A DNA stretch of 64,000 nucleotides from Ophiura sarsii (taxonomy: Eukaryota > Echinodermata > Ophiuroidea > Amphilepidida > Ophiuridae), in the NCBI GenBank assembly GCA_035610835.1, contig CM069446.1:70231062-70295061 (forward strand), written 5' to 3'. The notes below the pieces were generated by a model. It was not told the DNA's origin, searched no databases, and saw only the letters and a program-made list of their open reading frames with translations. This document shows, piece after piece, positions 11,385 to 25,407 of the stretch (its first letter is position 1; each line of letters begins with the position of its first letter). The position numbers and the translations under genes were made by a program.

Positions 11385-14300
11385 GTAACCAAACGCTTTC
11401 CCAGGAGAGGAGGGGAGGAAGTTTGCTGAAAAGATACATTCATGTATCCCTTCAAGGTCTCCAATGCCATTCAACATTCATTTTCCCTCTCAATTATAGA
11501 TCTCCAATGCCACAAACAGGCTGTGTTCTTGTAGGCAATTGCTCTGATATTCTGTCCTCCAGTCTATAAATCCATTCAACATTCATTTTCGCTCTCAATT
11601 GTAGGTCTCCAATGCCACAAACAAGTTGTGTTCTTGTAGGCAATTGATCTGATATTCTGTCCTCCATTCTATCAATCCATTCAACATTCATTTTCCCTCT
11701 CAATTATAGGTCTCCAATGCCACAAACAAGTTGTGTTCTTGTAGGCAATTGATCTGTGATTAGATATTCTGTCCTCCAGTCTATCAATTCTTTCAACATT
11801 CGTTTTTTCCCTCAATAGGTCTCCGATGCCAGAAACAAGCTGTGCCACATGCAGTTAGAAGACAACCTATATCTAGATGACCAACAGGTGAATGACATCT
11901 TTAGTGACATTGATGATTTGATGACTTGTCTGGAGGAACTGCATCCTCTGTTGTTTACATCACAACTTGCTCTGGATATCAGGATACATCTTAGTCAGGT
12001 AAATGCATAGGATTATGGGTAAAGGAGACATTTTGTGCTGATCTTGCCATTTCAAACTCCATCCTTAATAACCACCCACCGAGTTTAAGCAATAATCAAT
12101 CAATTCTTTTGGGTGTAAAACCCAGAGATTTGTAGTTACTCCCCATTTTACAACTTTATTTTATAATAGCGATTGATACTCAAAAAATAAACCTAGGGAA
12201 AAAATTAGACTGCGCTTCCAAGTATCATAATTTGCATATGCAAATTTGCGTTGCGGAATGACGCAGACGATTGGTGTTTTTTTTACATGTTTACACAAAG
12301 TGAAAACTCTGTGAACTTTTTAGAGTGTATCATTATTGAAGTTACTTTTTAGAAGGTTTGAAGTGTTAGCTAACTGACAAAAGCATTTTCATGAAACTTA
12401 ATCATCAGCTAGGATCTCTAGTAGGTCATCAAAAAATAAAAGTAGGTGTTGCGGAATGACGTTGCGGAATGACAGTGTGAATTTGTGTGCAAAACTCCAT
12501 AGAGAAAAGAAAAAACATGTTTTTATGCTTTAATATGCATAAAAAATAAAAGAAAGAGTAATCAGTGGCATTTCATATGTTACAAATTCATGAATACAAG
12601 TAACCCAACTATTTTCACATTAAAATCATCATTTACAGGTAAAGTAGCCATGATTTTGTGATAAAGTTGCCGAATTCAACAGCTTGCACATCAAAGTTGC
12701 CTAATTCAGCAAATTATGAGTTTTCATCAATTTTGAAACTTTTTTAGAAGTTTAGAGTCCATATTTGAATGAATTATCATAAATAAGGATGATCTTATAC
12801 CAAGTACACAAAAATATCACAATTTGCTCAATAAATTGCCTAAATATAGGGATTAATACCTTTGTCATTCCGCACCGTCATTCCGCAACACGTCATTCCG
12901 CAACGCTCGTTAGGGCTATTAATTAACAGAATTTTCCAATTTTTTTTTTATCATTGTGAAGCATGTCAATTGTGTGCAGAGAAAAAATAGTTAATGAAAA
13001 TAGGGTACATTTTTTTTCTTGCTATCCTAAAAAATTGTACTTTTGCGTTGCGGAATGACATGAGATTATGCAATGCATACTAAATACCTGGATTAACGAG
13101 GCTAATCGGCCGTTGATCAAAATTAAATTTATATCAAAACTTTTCCCATCAGTACTACTATTGTGCCTGACATTTATTTAAACATCATACCTATGTGTCT
13201 AAAAGATATGGAATGAATAAAAACAAGCCTTTTCACTGATTTTGTAAGCTGCAAATATGCAAATTTATGCTAATTAGCTAGTTTATACATCAAAAAACAT
13301 AGTATCGCTAAACAAACTAAAAATACCTGAACTTTGGACTCTTGCCTACATTATAGGCATAGAATTAAACTTTGGATGCACATTTGAAATTTTGGCTATT
13401 TGGTTGACATTTGCTTGGAATTGCCCAATTGTATCTTTTTTGTACAACTGCTGAATTCATCTCACAATAAAGGAAAATCTTGCTTTAATAGTGTTATTTC
13501 GCTTTATTTATTCTCCTAGGCCCTACTGGCTTAATTTCTAGTGTTATTTTCTCATGGATGTGCAATGCATTCAGAAACCACCAACAGAATTCTAAACTCT
13601 ACAATTGACATGTGGCAGCCAATTTAAATTGTTTTTTTCAGAGTCATAATCAATTGGGGATACCAAAGTGACACCAATTTGCATCACATCTTTTGGCAAG
13701 GGCAAAGCCAATTGTTAATTCTGTATTGATAAAGGCCTGTTTATAGGTTTTATTTTTAAAGAACTTGGGCCTTGGAATCATTTTGATGAAAGGTTGAAAG
13801 TACAAAATTGTAAACTCAATGACATTCCTGTTATTGATTACAGCCCCAGCCCAGGCCCAAGTCCCTGCTAGCCCTAGGTCAATGGGAGGGTTGCAATTTA
13901 CAAGTACATTAAGGCTCATCATATATCATGAATACCTATCAATAAAGCTTATCACACAATTAGTCTAATTGTGTGATAGGATTTATTGATAATTAGTGAT
14001 GATAATTAACACCGATATGACTTTGATATTGTATTAAATCATGTACAGTTTAATTAATTGTATGATTGTTTGGTTCATGGTTTTAGGGATTTTTTAACAT
14101 TCAATATGTATGGATAACATATACTATTTTCCAATAGATTAAGACTGGACCTGTCACAACAGAGATGAAGAAGGTTCTAGAAGATTTTATCAAATCAGTA
14201 GAAGAAGTCGCCAGTCAGACTGTCAAGAAAGTGCAAACTGAAATCAAGGAGACGGAACACGTGATAGTAAATACTGTAGAACGTGTAGCACACCAGACCA

Positions 14301-17300
14301 CCCAAGACATGCAGGCTGAAATCAAGACAAATTACAATTTGCTATTAGAAGAAGTGAAGCAGATACCTACCAGAGTGCAAGAACTAACTCACAGGGTAGA
14401 TGAGATTCACATCGCCACAGATCAGGAAAAAGGTGTGTTTTAATCGTAACTAATTAAACTGCCAGGGCAGAAAAACGGGTTAGATTTGAGGGGGAAATCA
14501 GTCTTCGTATGCACCAGGGATCAAACCCGGGCCACATGGGTGCAAGTCTGAGACTTAACGACTGAACTATACTGGTTATGCTAAAATATCAAGTTTTTCT
14601 TGCCTGGCAGAGCGTTGAATGCCTGGCTGAGCGTGGTACGAGATAGACCAGGCCATCGCGCAGTGCAATATTGTAGCAGCATCAGTTTTTTAAGTGTGTA
14701 GAAGGGTTATGGTTAAATGGCGCATGTGTTCCATATGCAAATATGAGAGACTGCTCTTGTTAAGGTCGTGCATTTTGAACTCGCCACGGGTGGTTGCGCT
14801 TTTCCAAATCCTGCGCTGTTCAATTCATGATAACTCAGCAACACAAAACGACATTGTCATGGTTTTGGTCTCATTTGAAAGCTAAATGATACATTACAAA
14901 ACCTGTAAATTAGAAGCTTTTTTAACAAGAGTAGTCTCTCTTAATATGGAACACATGCACCATTTAACCATAACCCTCCTACACACCACAAAACCTGACA
15001 CTGCTACAATCGTAACTTCTAAATTAGCTTCTTAACTGGGGGAGATGTGGGTGAGGTGGGGAAGGGGAGGTGGGGGAAATGCTAAAACTCTATGGAAACA
15101 AATATTGTGTACCTTTTTAAATTTATAAACTTGAATCAACCACGGACTACAAACATGATTTCGGTCTCTTTTTAAAGGTGATTTTATTTTAAGCCTCTGT
15201 TTCAACAAACGTGACAACTATTATGCTGTTAATCATGAAAAGATTGCATTGTCCTTGGCTTTCTTCCTATTCGCTACACAGTAAACTTTGCCGTAATTCC
15301 TTGGTTTTATATAAATTACTAACAAAAAAGTGTGCCACCTATAATGATAGCAATAGTAGGCCTATTAACATTTTTGGAAAGCTCTCTAATAGGGCAATTC
15401 AAAAATTGCAGTTTAAATAAGGGTTTATTTAGTTTTGATTTGATTTGATTTGAGATCATTTGGGTCCTACGACCCTTGATAACCCAATAAGCTTATACAG
15501 CTTATTTACATTGGGGTCCGTTAGATGTGTGAACAGATACAGACTGGGATGATCCCCTACTCTTTAAGAAAGAGTCTGTATTCTTTTTAACATGCTCATG
15601 TATTGCTCTTCCGATGCACGGGACCACCATTTCTATGTGACTTCCGAACCACTGGTTTGTGCTGCCATTAGGAAATCGTCGAAGACACAATCACTTTTCT
15701 TCATTTACCAGGCTACCGACACAGCGCACACAATGTATCAGCACTTACATTGTAACATCCCCTAACAGCTCCCCAATCTCACTTGGGTCGACAAGGCAAT
15801 TGAGACTAAGTACCTTGCCCAAGGATACAAACATGTTGGCTATACGGGCTAGAACTCACAACCTTTGTATCATGAACCCTGCGTGCTATCCACTAGACCA
15901 CACGCGCTCTCTAATTTATGCTTTCCTTATTAATGGTAATATGCTTCAGTGACTTGCACTGCTTTCCAAGTAGGCCCTCATTACCACCGCACCCTGGAAA
16001 TGACTGACAATACTTGAAAGTTAATTTGTGGACGAACCATGCCATGCCAATTGCCAAGCAAGAGGTCGTATTTACACTCTTACAGCCCACAATTATTCAT
16101 ACCCCTTGGAAAATATGAGTTTTTTGAGTTTTTCTCATATTTATACCAGCTGGAGTGGTGGAACTTTCGCTTTACACTAAAGACAATTAGTTTGCAAGTA
16201 CAAATCAATATATCTGGGCTCAACATTTTTTGCATAACAATAGAATTGAACAAGAATTGCGTTTTTATACCTGTCCAAAATTATTCATACCCCATTCCAA
16301 GTCTCAGGATTGAGGCCACTTTTGTGATAATACGCATGTTTTTGACATTCCAAACATTCTTTATATTGTGTGATAGGCTTTTATATTGTTATGTAATTAT
16401 TCCATGATGTGTGCATACAATGTGGATGCATTAAAAATATCGGCAGATTTTCCTTTTCTCAAACTTTTACATGACTCAGTTCTTCAAAAAACGCTGCACA
16501 ATTGTTCTTTACACAACTACATCACAATATTCATTTCAAATAGAAAATATCAGAAGGTGTCAACGGTTGCAAATAGTAAGAGTAAAAATTGCCACACAAA
16601 TAAAAAAAAAAGTTAAAAAAAAAAAATGGAAGACAAAAAACAGCGCGCGTCGCCCGATTTTGAAGCCTTCGCAAGCTTTGAGACATACTTGTTTGTTTGT
16701 TTGGCCTTAAATAAATAAATGAATAATTATGTAAATAAATAATAATATAAATAGTAAATAAATATAATGGTGAGGTAAATCAGCCTTAACAGTCATAATC
16801 ATACCGGATCTCGAAAGATGCATTCCCATGAAGTAAAAATATATTGTTGAATAGATGGGAAACGGTATATCGTCAAGCTTACGAAACTTTACGTTTCTGC
16901 TTCAGGACCAGTAAATAAATAAAAATAGAAATATAGAAATGAATAAATTTTACATTCAATTTAAGTTTTAAATATGTCATATTCAATTAATTTGATATCT
17001 TTCTTAATTGTTAACACTCATAAATAGACCCCTGGCTGTAGGAATTGATGCTACCAATTGTGATCTAAAGTAAGTGTAGCATGCAGTGTACATACATTGT
17101 CCAAGATAAACCTTGACCCCAACCCCTGGCCAGACATTTGTTGTTTACTCTACAATTTATGACTATAGACCAATATACATGTACAGTTATACTGTGCACT
17201 GGTTTATACACTTGGACCAAGGAGTTCTCCTTGCTTGGACCAATGAAAATGACGCTATCAAAAAATGCCAATACTATGACCATGTTCCATTGCGATTTCT

Positions 17301-20300
17301 TTAAATTACGATTAGAATTATATTCAATTTAATATGGCCAATATTCTGTAGTAAAACTACGGTTGAAGTAGAATTTCTGTGTTTATAAAAGATAATTTAG
17401 ACAATTTTCTAATACTAAAAACAAAATGGCAGCCTCCATGTGTATGTAGAAAGATCTAAATGTGCAACAATATGCAATTCCATGCTAATAGGTTGGCGGG
17501 CTTGGGCCCGCCACCCAAAACCCGTAGGGCGTGACCGGGACTAAACCATTTTCAGGGGCCAGGGTAAATTGAAAATTTGCTCAATTGCATATCGACAAAT
17601 TTTGATTTCGATACATACAGTGTGGTTCAATAAAACGTTGACAGTTTTTCAAAGCCATATTTTTCAAAATTGTGGAATTTAGTTTAATTTTTTTTACATA
17701 TTCTTCAAAAATATCATCTTGGCCATCTATCCTGTAAATCTCTTCAAAATCTGACCAGCAAGATAACATTAAATGACATCGTCACTTTAGATTATAGACA
17801 ATTACACTTCCAATCTATGAAAATCAATCATTCTAATTAGGGTCACTCGTGGTATTATTATTACGTATTGATTTCACACCTGAATAGATAGTTAAGATGT
17901 TAACAATTACACTGGTTTCACCTGGCGGGATCTTCAAATCTTAGATTACTTGCATGGAAGTCACGCATCATAAACATGTTTAAAGCGAAATCAGTACCCG
18001 TGGACAGAGTGAAATGGGACAAACTTTGTTCAAATAGCTGTTATTTTGCAACGGTTAGGTTATTTGTAACGATATTTTCAGCATAGGTGGTCAAGATCAT
18101 ATAGTTGATGAATATTGAAAAAAATCTTTTTTTAAATCTACAGAATTTTAAAAAAATGGCTTAAAAAAAAACTGTCAAGGTTTTATTGAACCATACTTAC
18201 ATACATACATTAATAACAAATGTAACATTATTTAAATATATACATGTATATACAAATTATGACATTATTCAATTATGACAGAGTTAAAACATAAGATTTG
18301 AATTGGCCTAGTGATATATTTTCTAAATCAGTATGGATAGATGGTGATAAACTGTTCCATAGTTGGCCAGATCCGAAAAGTAAAGTGTGCATACCATAAT
18401 TTGAGTTGAATTTTCATGACTAAAGTATTACTTGTATGATTTCTGGTAGTATGATTGTGATAGTTATGTACAAATTCAAAATTGGATGATAAATATCATA
18501 TGTTGGACTCATATCTTTTAAACATTTGAACACAATAATATTAAGCATTTGAATTTTCCACCTATCACTTAATAGTTTTATCCTCATCATATCAGCAGAT
18601 AATATTGTTCTGGCTAAACGGTTGTGTAAGACTTGCAGTCTTGCTTGATATGAATTTGAACAGTTGGACCATACTGGGCTGGCATAATCAAAATGAGGAA
18701 TTACAAGAGCATTGTATAACATCATAAATGTTATCTTTCAGAGGTGTTTTGATTAATTTCTGATATGTGCTATCTGAATATGAGCAAACTTGGATAGAAG
18801 TGTTCTTTTTTGTGTAATTCTTACATAATCGCTCATTTCTCTGTAATTACCAAACTAAATCAAATGTGGTTTTCTTCAAATTGTAGCAACTTTGTCTGAC
18901 TTCATATTTTCGTTTTAAAAGTTTCAATCTGACATTTATTTAAGAAGTTAGAATGCCACAGACGCTCATACCGCATTCATCATGTTCATTACTGAGACAA
19001 GTAACACAAAAACGTTATTTCTCCAGGACGGACTGATAGAGGCCGGTCCCAAAAAGATAAGGTCATAAATATGTGTTGTTTCGAGTGAAGTTAGACAAAT
19101 CAATGCACGCCCACTGATGTTGATGTGTGAATAATGGCACAACCCCGCAGGGGAGTGTTATTGTGAGTGTATATATATCAACATTTAATTGCTCAAGTGG
19201 ATTTATTGAATGCCTGGTGGAGCGTGCATGCATGTATTGACCTAATTTATACAAGACACTATACAAATAAATAACACAATTAGAACATTATTTCGTAATA
19301 ACAATAAAAACATGTTAACAAGTTTGATAACACCTGCAGAGAAAATCGGCGAACCTGCGATAACTAAACAATGAATCAAAACAAAGCGCACAGTGTGCGC
19401 ATTGAACTGCATGCATGCACGCGTAGTGCATTAGACACTTTCAATGCACTCCGCATATTTTAGTTTCTTGCTTTCTGATTCCCCATCTGCATTTTTAATG
19501 ACTCTAATATCAACCTCATTTTTCAGATCCACAAAATCCCTATACAACGACTACTAGTGCTGCTGAAACCACACCATCTTTGGACCAAGGTAATTTTAAT
19601 TTAATTTTCCAAACAATCATTATAATTCCTTAAACTACATTTGTATAGTCACTGTCATAATGCTATGGATGAAATTCAAGCTATTTCATGTAAACAACAG
19701 ATTGATTGCTCTGTGTGGCTGTCCCACCTAGATTGGGCTTGGCTTCGGGAGTGTTCTGGTTGGCAACCAGTGGTCTCTTTTTTCTAGCATTTATTTTGCA
19801 TTTCCATTTCATTCCCTTTTTAAAGCATTTCTTGCTTGCTTTTATAATTCAGCCTTCTATTTTGACCCCCAACCACTTTACTTCAGGTCATTTCCCCACT
19901 GCTATTGTTAATCAGTCAAGCAGTGGCATCTAAAGTATATCAAAATCGTTTGAGGATCCACTTGAAGTGATCTGTTGATAGTTTTCTTAATAACCTGCTA
20001 ACTTTCTTTATTTCATAATATACTTATTTCTTTATCATGCATAATTTGTAATCCTCTTGGCCTTCTTCTTACCACTATTTTATTCTTTGCAGTATGTCTC
20101 TCTATCTCAAGGGAACAACATCTGCCCTAGTGTGTTTTACATACTTGTATGCACACTGTCTTTTATGAGCTTGCCTTGTATTTTGCTTATTAGCAACTAC
20201 TGTCTTGCTCTATACTTGATAAAGACTGGTATATCCAGTCGAAACGTCAACCAGATCTTTCTCTCCCTTCTTTTACCCCCTCACCATCATCACCTCTCCC

Positions 20301-23300
20301 ACTCACCATATGTTGAGACTTGCAGTTTTGCCTTTATTTATTTACCTTGTTTGTTTGTCTCTATTGAATTCTACGGGATCCATATCGTGTGCCCTGCTGG
20401 ACAGTTGGAACTGTCGTTTTGCATTTATTCTATTTCATGTGAGCATGTTTTTTTTGTTTATTCGCAAAGCTGCGTCCAGTGCCCAGTGCATGCAATTTGC
20501 AAACAAATATGCATGCATGTGCGTGATGATTTCATGATTAAACAATCAGGACGCGCGTCCATTTTCTGAAAGCATCCAGTATGCATTTCCAGGGGTTACC
20601 CACATGCGATTGTAAGCATGCACGCATTGGTGGAATATGTCCAATATTGTATTATGCCTTTTATTAAATAATGTTTGTCTCTAATAACTCATGTAGTCTC
20701 TAGTGCTATAAGAACAGAATGCTGTACAAATGACGGTTTCCTTAATTCTGCTTTATACAAACTTTGATGCAGAGTCATTCAGCGATTTTAAAAGGAATTA
20801 GTATGTAATTAGTAATATCGAGTTGATTGAAATAAAAACTACCTGGTGGCGTACCTAGGTTTTTCATAGGGGGGGGGGGGGGGTGACAGTGAACAAACTT
20901 TAACAGAACAGAAAGTCAAATTTTGAGAATTGCCGCTGAGTCAAGAAGCGTTATACACGAGAGGAAAGGTTCATTGTATCTAATCCAATTTCCACTTACT
21001 TTTAATTGTGGACGTTTCGGCAAAACACTGTTGCCTTTATCAACACATGATAGGTAGTGAGTGATTAACTACTGCTATCGACGCTAGTTGGTTGCTTAGC
21101 GACGACTCTGGAGTTTCTAGATGTTTTTTTCTCCAGATAGAAATAGTCCATCAAAAACATGTGAGAGATGATACTGTCCCTCATCACGATTCATGGTGGT
21201 GGGCCCCTTCTTTCTTATTTCTACTGCCTCCTTGACCCATCTCTTGTACGAGCCTAAGACCTTTACCTCTCCCCACCCGATGACATGATTCTTCTCCGCT
21301 ACGTGGTCCGTGATGGCCGATTTGTGGACTACTAATTATGATGCCTTTCTGGACGCTCTCGTGGACACTGACTTGCTTACTTTTTCCGCTTCTGTTTTGT
21401 GTTCCTCTAAGCGGGTGCCAAATGTTCTCCCTGTCTCGCCAATATAGCTGAGTTTGCAGTTTTTACAAGGGATGTTGTAGATGGCATGCGTCGTGTTCAG
21501 CGAATCGCGTTTGTCTTTGGGGTGTACCAGTTCATGGCTGTAGAAATGTGATAGGGGGTCAAAAGTTGTGTAGGCTTTAACCCTAACACTACCCCCTCCT
21601 TTTTACTGGACCCAAATAGCCGCATCGCCCGATACTGAAACATTTTTATATGTGTCAGTATTTTTATATGTGCCAGTATAATCCAATTACTAGTAAAGCC
21701 TAGAATATTAGATCTAAAGAAAGTATACTTTTCCAAATTTAGTGCTAGCTGAACTTGACTAAGTCCTATATAGAAGGACCTTTTATTGTATTCTATCAAT
21801 TTTAAATAGACTATGATAGCCCTCAGCTTTGATTTTTTTCCTGAACATTTTCCATGCTTTAGCCATTAAAAAAGATGCAGACATTTGAAGTTCTTCAAAA
21901 CTTACTCTAGAGCAGAAAAAGAAAGTCTAAATGCTCCCAAGAATCGGCAGTGACATCGTTGTGCCTGAATGATAACATCTTATGAAAAATAGATGTTTCT
22001 ATTTTAAAAGTTATATGTGTAGAGCAATTTTATAACATGTTGTACTTTTTCAAACTGTTATAACATTGTAATAGGTGGTTCGTATCTATTTTTTTACTCA
22101 AACAGTGGTTTCGGACATATTGTACATATCCTAGACATTGTAGAGATTTTCGAACACCAAAATAAATATGTTCATGATCATGCACAACAGATTGCATTAG
22201 ACTCTGTGACCTGTGCACAAAGAATTTAGGAAAAAGTGTACTTTAGATCCCAGATACTGTTATACATGTTCCAGTATCGCACAATACTGGTACATGAAAT
22301 TTCCTAGTATCGCTCTATTTTGGTACAATACAATGATACTGGAACATTTCTATGTTCCAGTGTTGGGCAATACTGGTACAATGTTACAGTATTAATTTGA
22401 TAATGATAATACTGGTGCATGTGTTCCAGTATCGCCTGACACGTACTAGAACATTTTATGTGCCAATATCATCCGATACTACTTTGTATCATAGCATTTT
22501 GTACTTTTTCAAACAGTTATAACATAATAGGTGGTTCGTATCTATTTTTTTACTCAAACAGTGGTTTCGGACATACATATTCTAGACATCGTAGGGATTT
22601 TTGAACATGAACACTTAGAAGATGTGTGCGTGCATCTTGGTCTTGATACAACAGATATCAACAATGTGCAAATTGCTCCGTATTCTTCTAACAAACATGC
22701 AAAGGATATGCTACATCTTTGGTATAGTAGGAACGGAAAGGATGCAACAAAAGGTACATTTATAAAGGCTGCTGAGAAAGTTCCAAATGCCAAAGCATCT
22801 CTGGATAAACTCAAAGGAAAATGGAATATTGGTGAGTAAACTGGCCAATTCCCAAAATTGGTCCCAAATTATTCTCAACTTACAGCAAAAGTCATCATAA
22901 TCAAATAAAATTTGCCAACATTACATAATTTTTCTTTTAAATTTCTTACTTTTTATTTAAAGACATTTCTGACTATTTAGTGATCAACAATGAATTGATC
23001 AATAACAAAATTTGTTTTGACATCTTTAGAAAATTGTCATGTGAAGAGAGCCCTTTTATTAGAATCGTCATTCAGTGTGTAATTGAACATAATCAATAAA
23101 ATCAATAATAATCTAACTATAAATGTTGATTGTTAGTTGAATTTAAACAAAAACATATTTTTATCCATATTTTCCATGACAAATATTTGAATTTTAGATG
23201 GTATTTTTAATTGAAATTGACATCCTAAAATCGTCACCGGAATCACAAAGGCAGTTTTTTCAGTTGAAAGTCAATTTCTTGATCAAAAGTGGGATTTGCA

Positions 23301-25372
23301 CTCGTGTTACTGAATTGATCATATCATATCTCGGTAGTTAAGTTGCGAAATTTTATGGGATAAAGTGTATTTAATAACGGACTAATAGAGCTTACCAACA
23401 GTCCATTCTGATAAAACAAAAAAAGACATGGGATGTATTTTAATTAATTTTCTAATTCATGGGACACTTTTGTACACACCTGTATGTTCAAGGGACAGTT
23501 AATAAACTGCGCATGCCAATTATCATTTATAAATTTCTGCACATGGAGTTTTCCATCACCATTTTATCTCAGTTGAAAATTCCCATAGCGTTACACTGCC
23601 GATAATGAGCTAATTGATATTCATGAGGTGATTTACTACGGCGATTTTACATTGGAATTTTGACTTGCTCGATAAAATCATGAATTCTAATGCTTTTAAA
23701 TCATGAATCTGAATAGGAAACATGAATTTATTGGCATAAAATGTACAATGAACACAATGAAATGGTCATTGGGTCTGATGGTTTAATACTTTGTCGACAA
23801 CACAGTGTTAACTTGCAAGCTTCCAGAGGGGGAAATACTTATGGGCGGCAGTGTATTTCATGGCCAGATGGGACATGGGACACTTTTTTGACACACCCTG
23901 TACAAAAATAGTGTAATAAAAAGGATTTAATAACCCTAACCCCCGAGGCACCTTTTCCAAGGAAAAAGTGCCCCCACACCCCTGGGGCTCGAACCCAAGA
24001 CCTCAGGGGGGGGGGGGGGGGGAGTATATTGGGGGGGGGGGGGGGGGCGGGGTATATTCCGCCATGTACAGGGTGACCCAATAAAAAGTTCACCCAAAAT
24101 GAAAGTGATATTTTTCCACTTCCTGTAATTTGATATCTGTGTTTTTTATTTTATTATAAAGAATGGGCAATGGAGCATCTACCCTGAAATTTTGGTTGAG
24201 TGGTTTTCAAGATATAATCTATTGAACATTGCTTAACAAATCAGACTTGTCCTTGGAGCAAAGGCATGATTGAACACAAGTGAGACATCAAAACTTGATT
24301 ATTGCCGGTTCCAAACCTGGTTTGTGAAGCTCCGTGGACAAGTCTGTTTTGCTGAAGTAATGTTCAATGGACCATATCTTGAAAACCACCCAACCAAAAT
24401 AAATAATTTTTTCAGGGTTTGATGCAGAACCTGAACCTATGACTAGCGAAACTCAATTAAATCAACACGAGAATCAAGCAAAGGATACAGATGAGTTAGA
24501 TAAATAAATAACATACAGACTCGGACAAACTTGGGTGACAATGAATTGAATTAAAATAACATTATTGTGCTTATGTTACTTAACCCTAACCATCCTCAAT
24601 GCCGCAAATGTGCACGGTAAAGTCTGTCTGTGCCAGCTGGCGTGGCACTTTTCGATGAAATAATGGCCCCAGGCTACATAGTCGGGCCAATACACTGGCC
24701 CGAGTATCGTTGGCCCCCGTGGCGCACTGGTAGAGCATTCGTCTGACAACCGAAAGGTTGTGGGTTCGAGCCCCGGTGGCGGCGCCACGCTTTTTGTCCG
24801 CGTTTTTGTCGTTGAAAAACAAAATCTTCAAAATGTGACTTTAGGAGGTTAGGGTTAACGGCATTTTTTTTCTTCAAAATTTTCAATGTATGATTTTATT
24901 AACCCTAACCATCCTCAATGCCGCAAATGTGCACGGTAAAGTCTGTCTGTGGACAAGTCTGTTTTGCTGAAGTAATGTTCAATGGACCATATCTTGAAAA
25001 CCACCCAACCAAAATAAATAATTTTTTCAGGGTTTGATGCAGAACCTGAACCTATGACTAGCGAAACTCAATTAAATCAACACGAGAATCAAGCAAAGGA
25101 TACAGATGAGTTAGATAAATAAATAACATACAGACTCGGACAAACTTGGGTGACAATGAATTGAATTAAAATAACATTATTGTGCTTATGTTACTTAACC
25201 CTAACCATCCTCAATGCCGCAAATGTGCACGGTAAAGTCTGTCTGTGCCAGCTGGCGTGGCACTTTTCGATGAAATAATGGCCCCAGGCTTCATAGTCGG
25301 GCCAATACACTGGCCCAAGTATCGTTCCTCGGGCCAATACACTGGCCCAAGTATCGTTGCCCCCCCTCCCCC

Positions 25373-25407
<35 letters not shown>

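Larger units (their letters stand above)
14433..19526 (+). other. Intron 3 of gene 1
   Basis: No exon was seen. It holds a tRNA-like piece at 14515-14582, a 70-bp TIR element (14692-14993), a tRNA-derived SINE on the minus strand (about 15540-15910), a TIR element (17616-18197), a LINE fragment (18420-18725) and a dispersed repeat (18815-18903) also present at 5818-5903. Confidence 0.6.
19590..22561 (+). other. Intron 4 of gene 1
   Basis: No exon was seen other than the broken Death-exon copy at 22106. It holds a GAAAC hairpin near 20212-20249, a poly-G tract near 20869-20883, a Penelope-like fragment (21120-21540) and a CCAGTATCG minisatellite (about 22262-22480). Confidence 0.6.
24334..24948. 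repeat. 615-bp tandem duplication, unit 1
   Basis: The unit contains the right arm of the inverted repeat, the alternative terminal exon, a complete tRNA-Val-like element (24580-24858) and the start of another copy of that element (24899-24948). The next unit starts at 24949 with the same sequence at a constant offset of 615. Confidence 0.85.

Noticed and set aside
20057..20569. 170-codon plus-strand frame
   Set aside because: Composition is Leu/Phe/Ser-rich translation of T/C-rich intron, and no domain or splice support is seen.
24712..24785. Functional tRNA-Val gene
   Set aside because: Anticodon and T-stems have mismatches and the copy is inside a repeated element.
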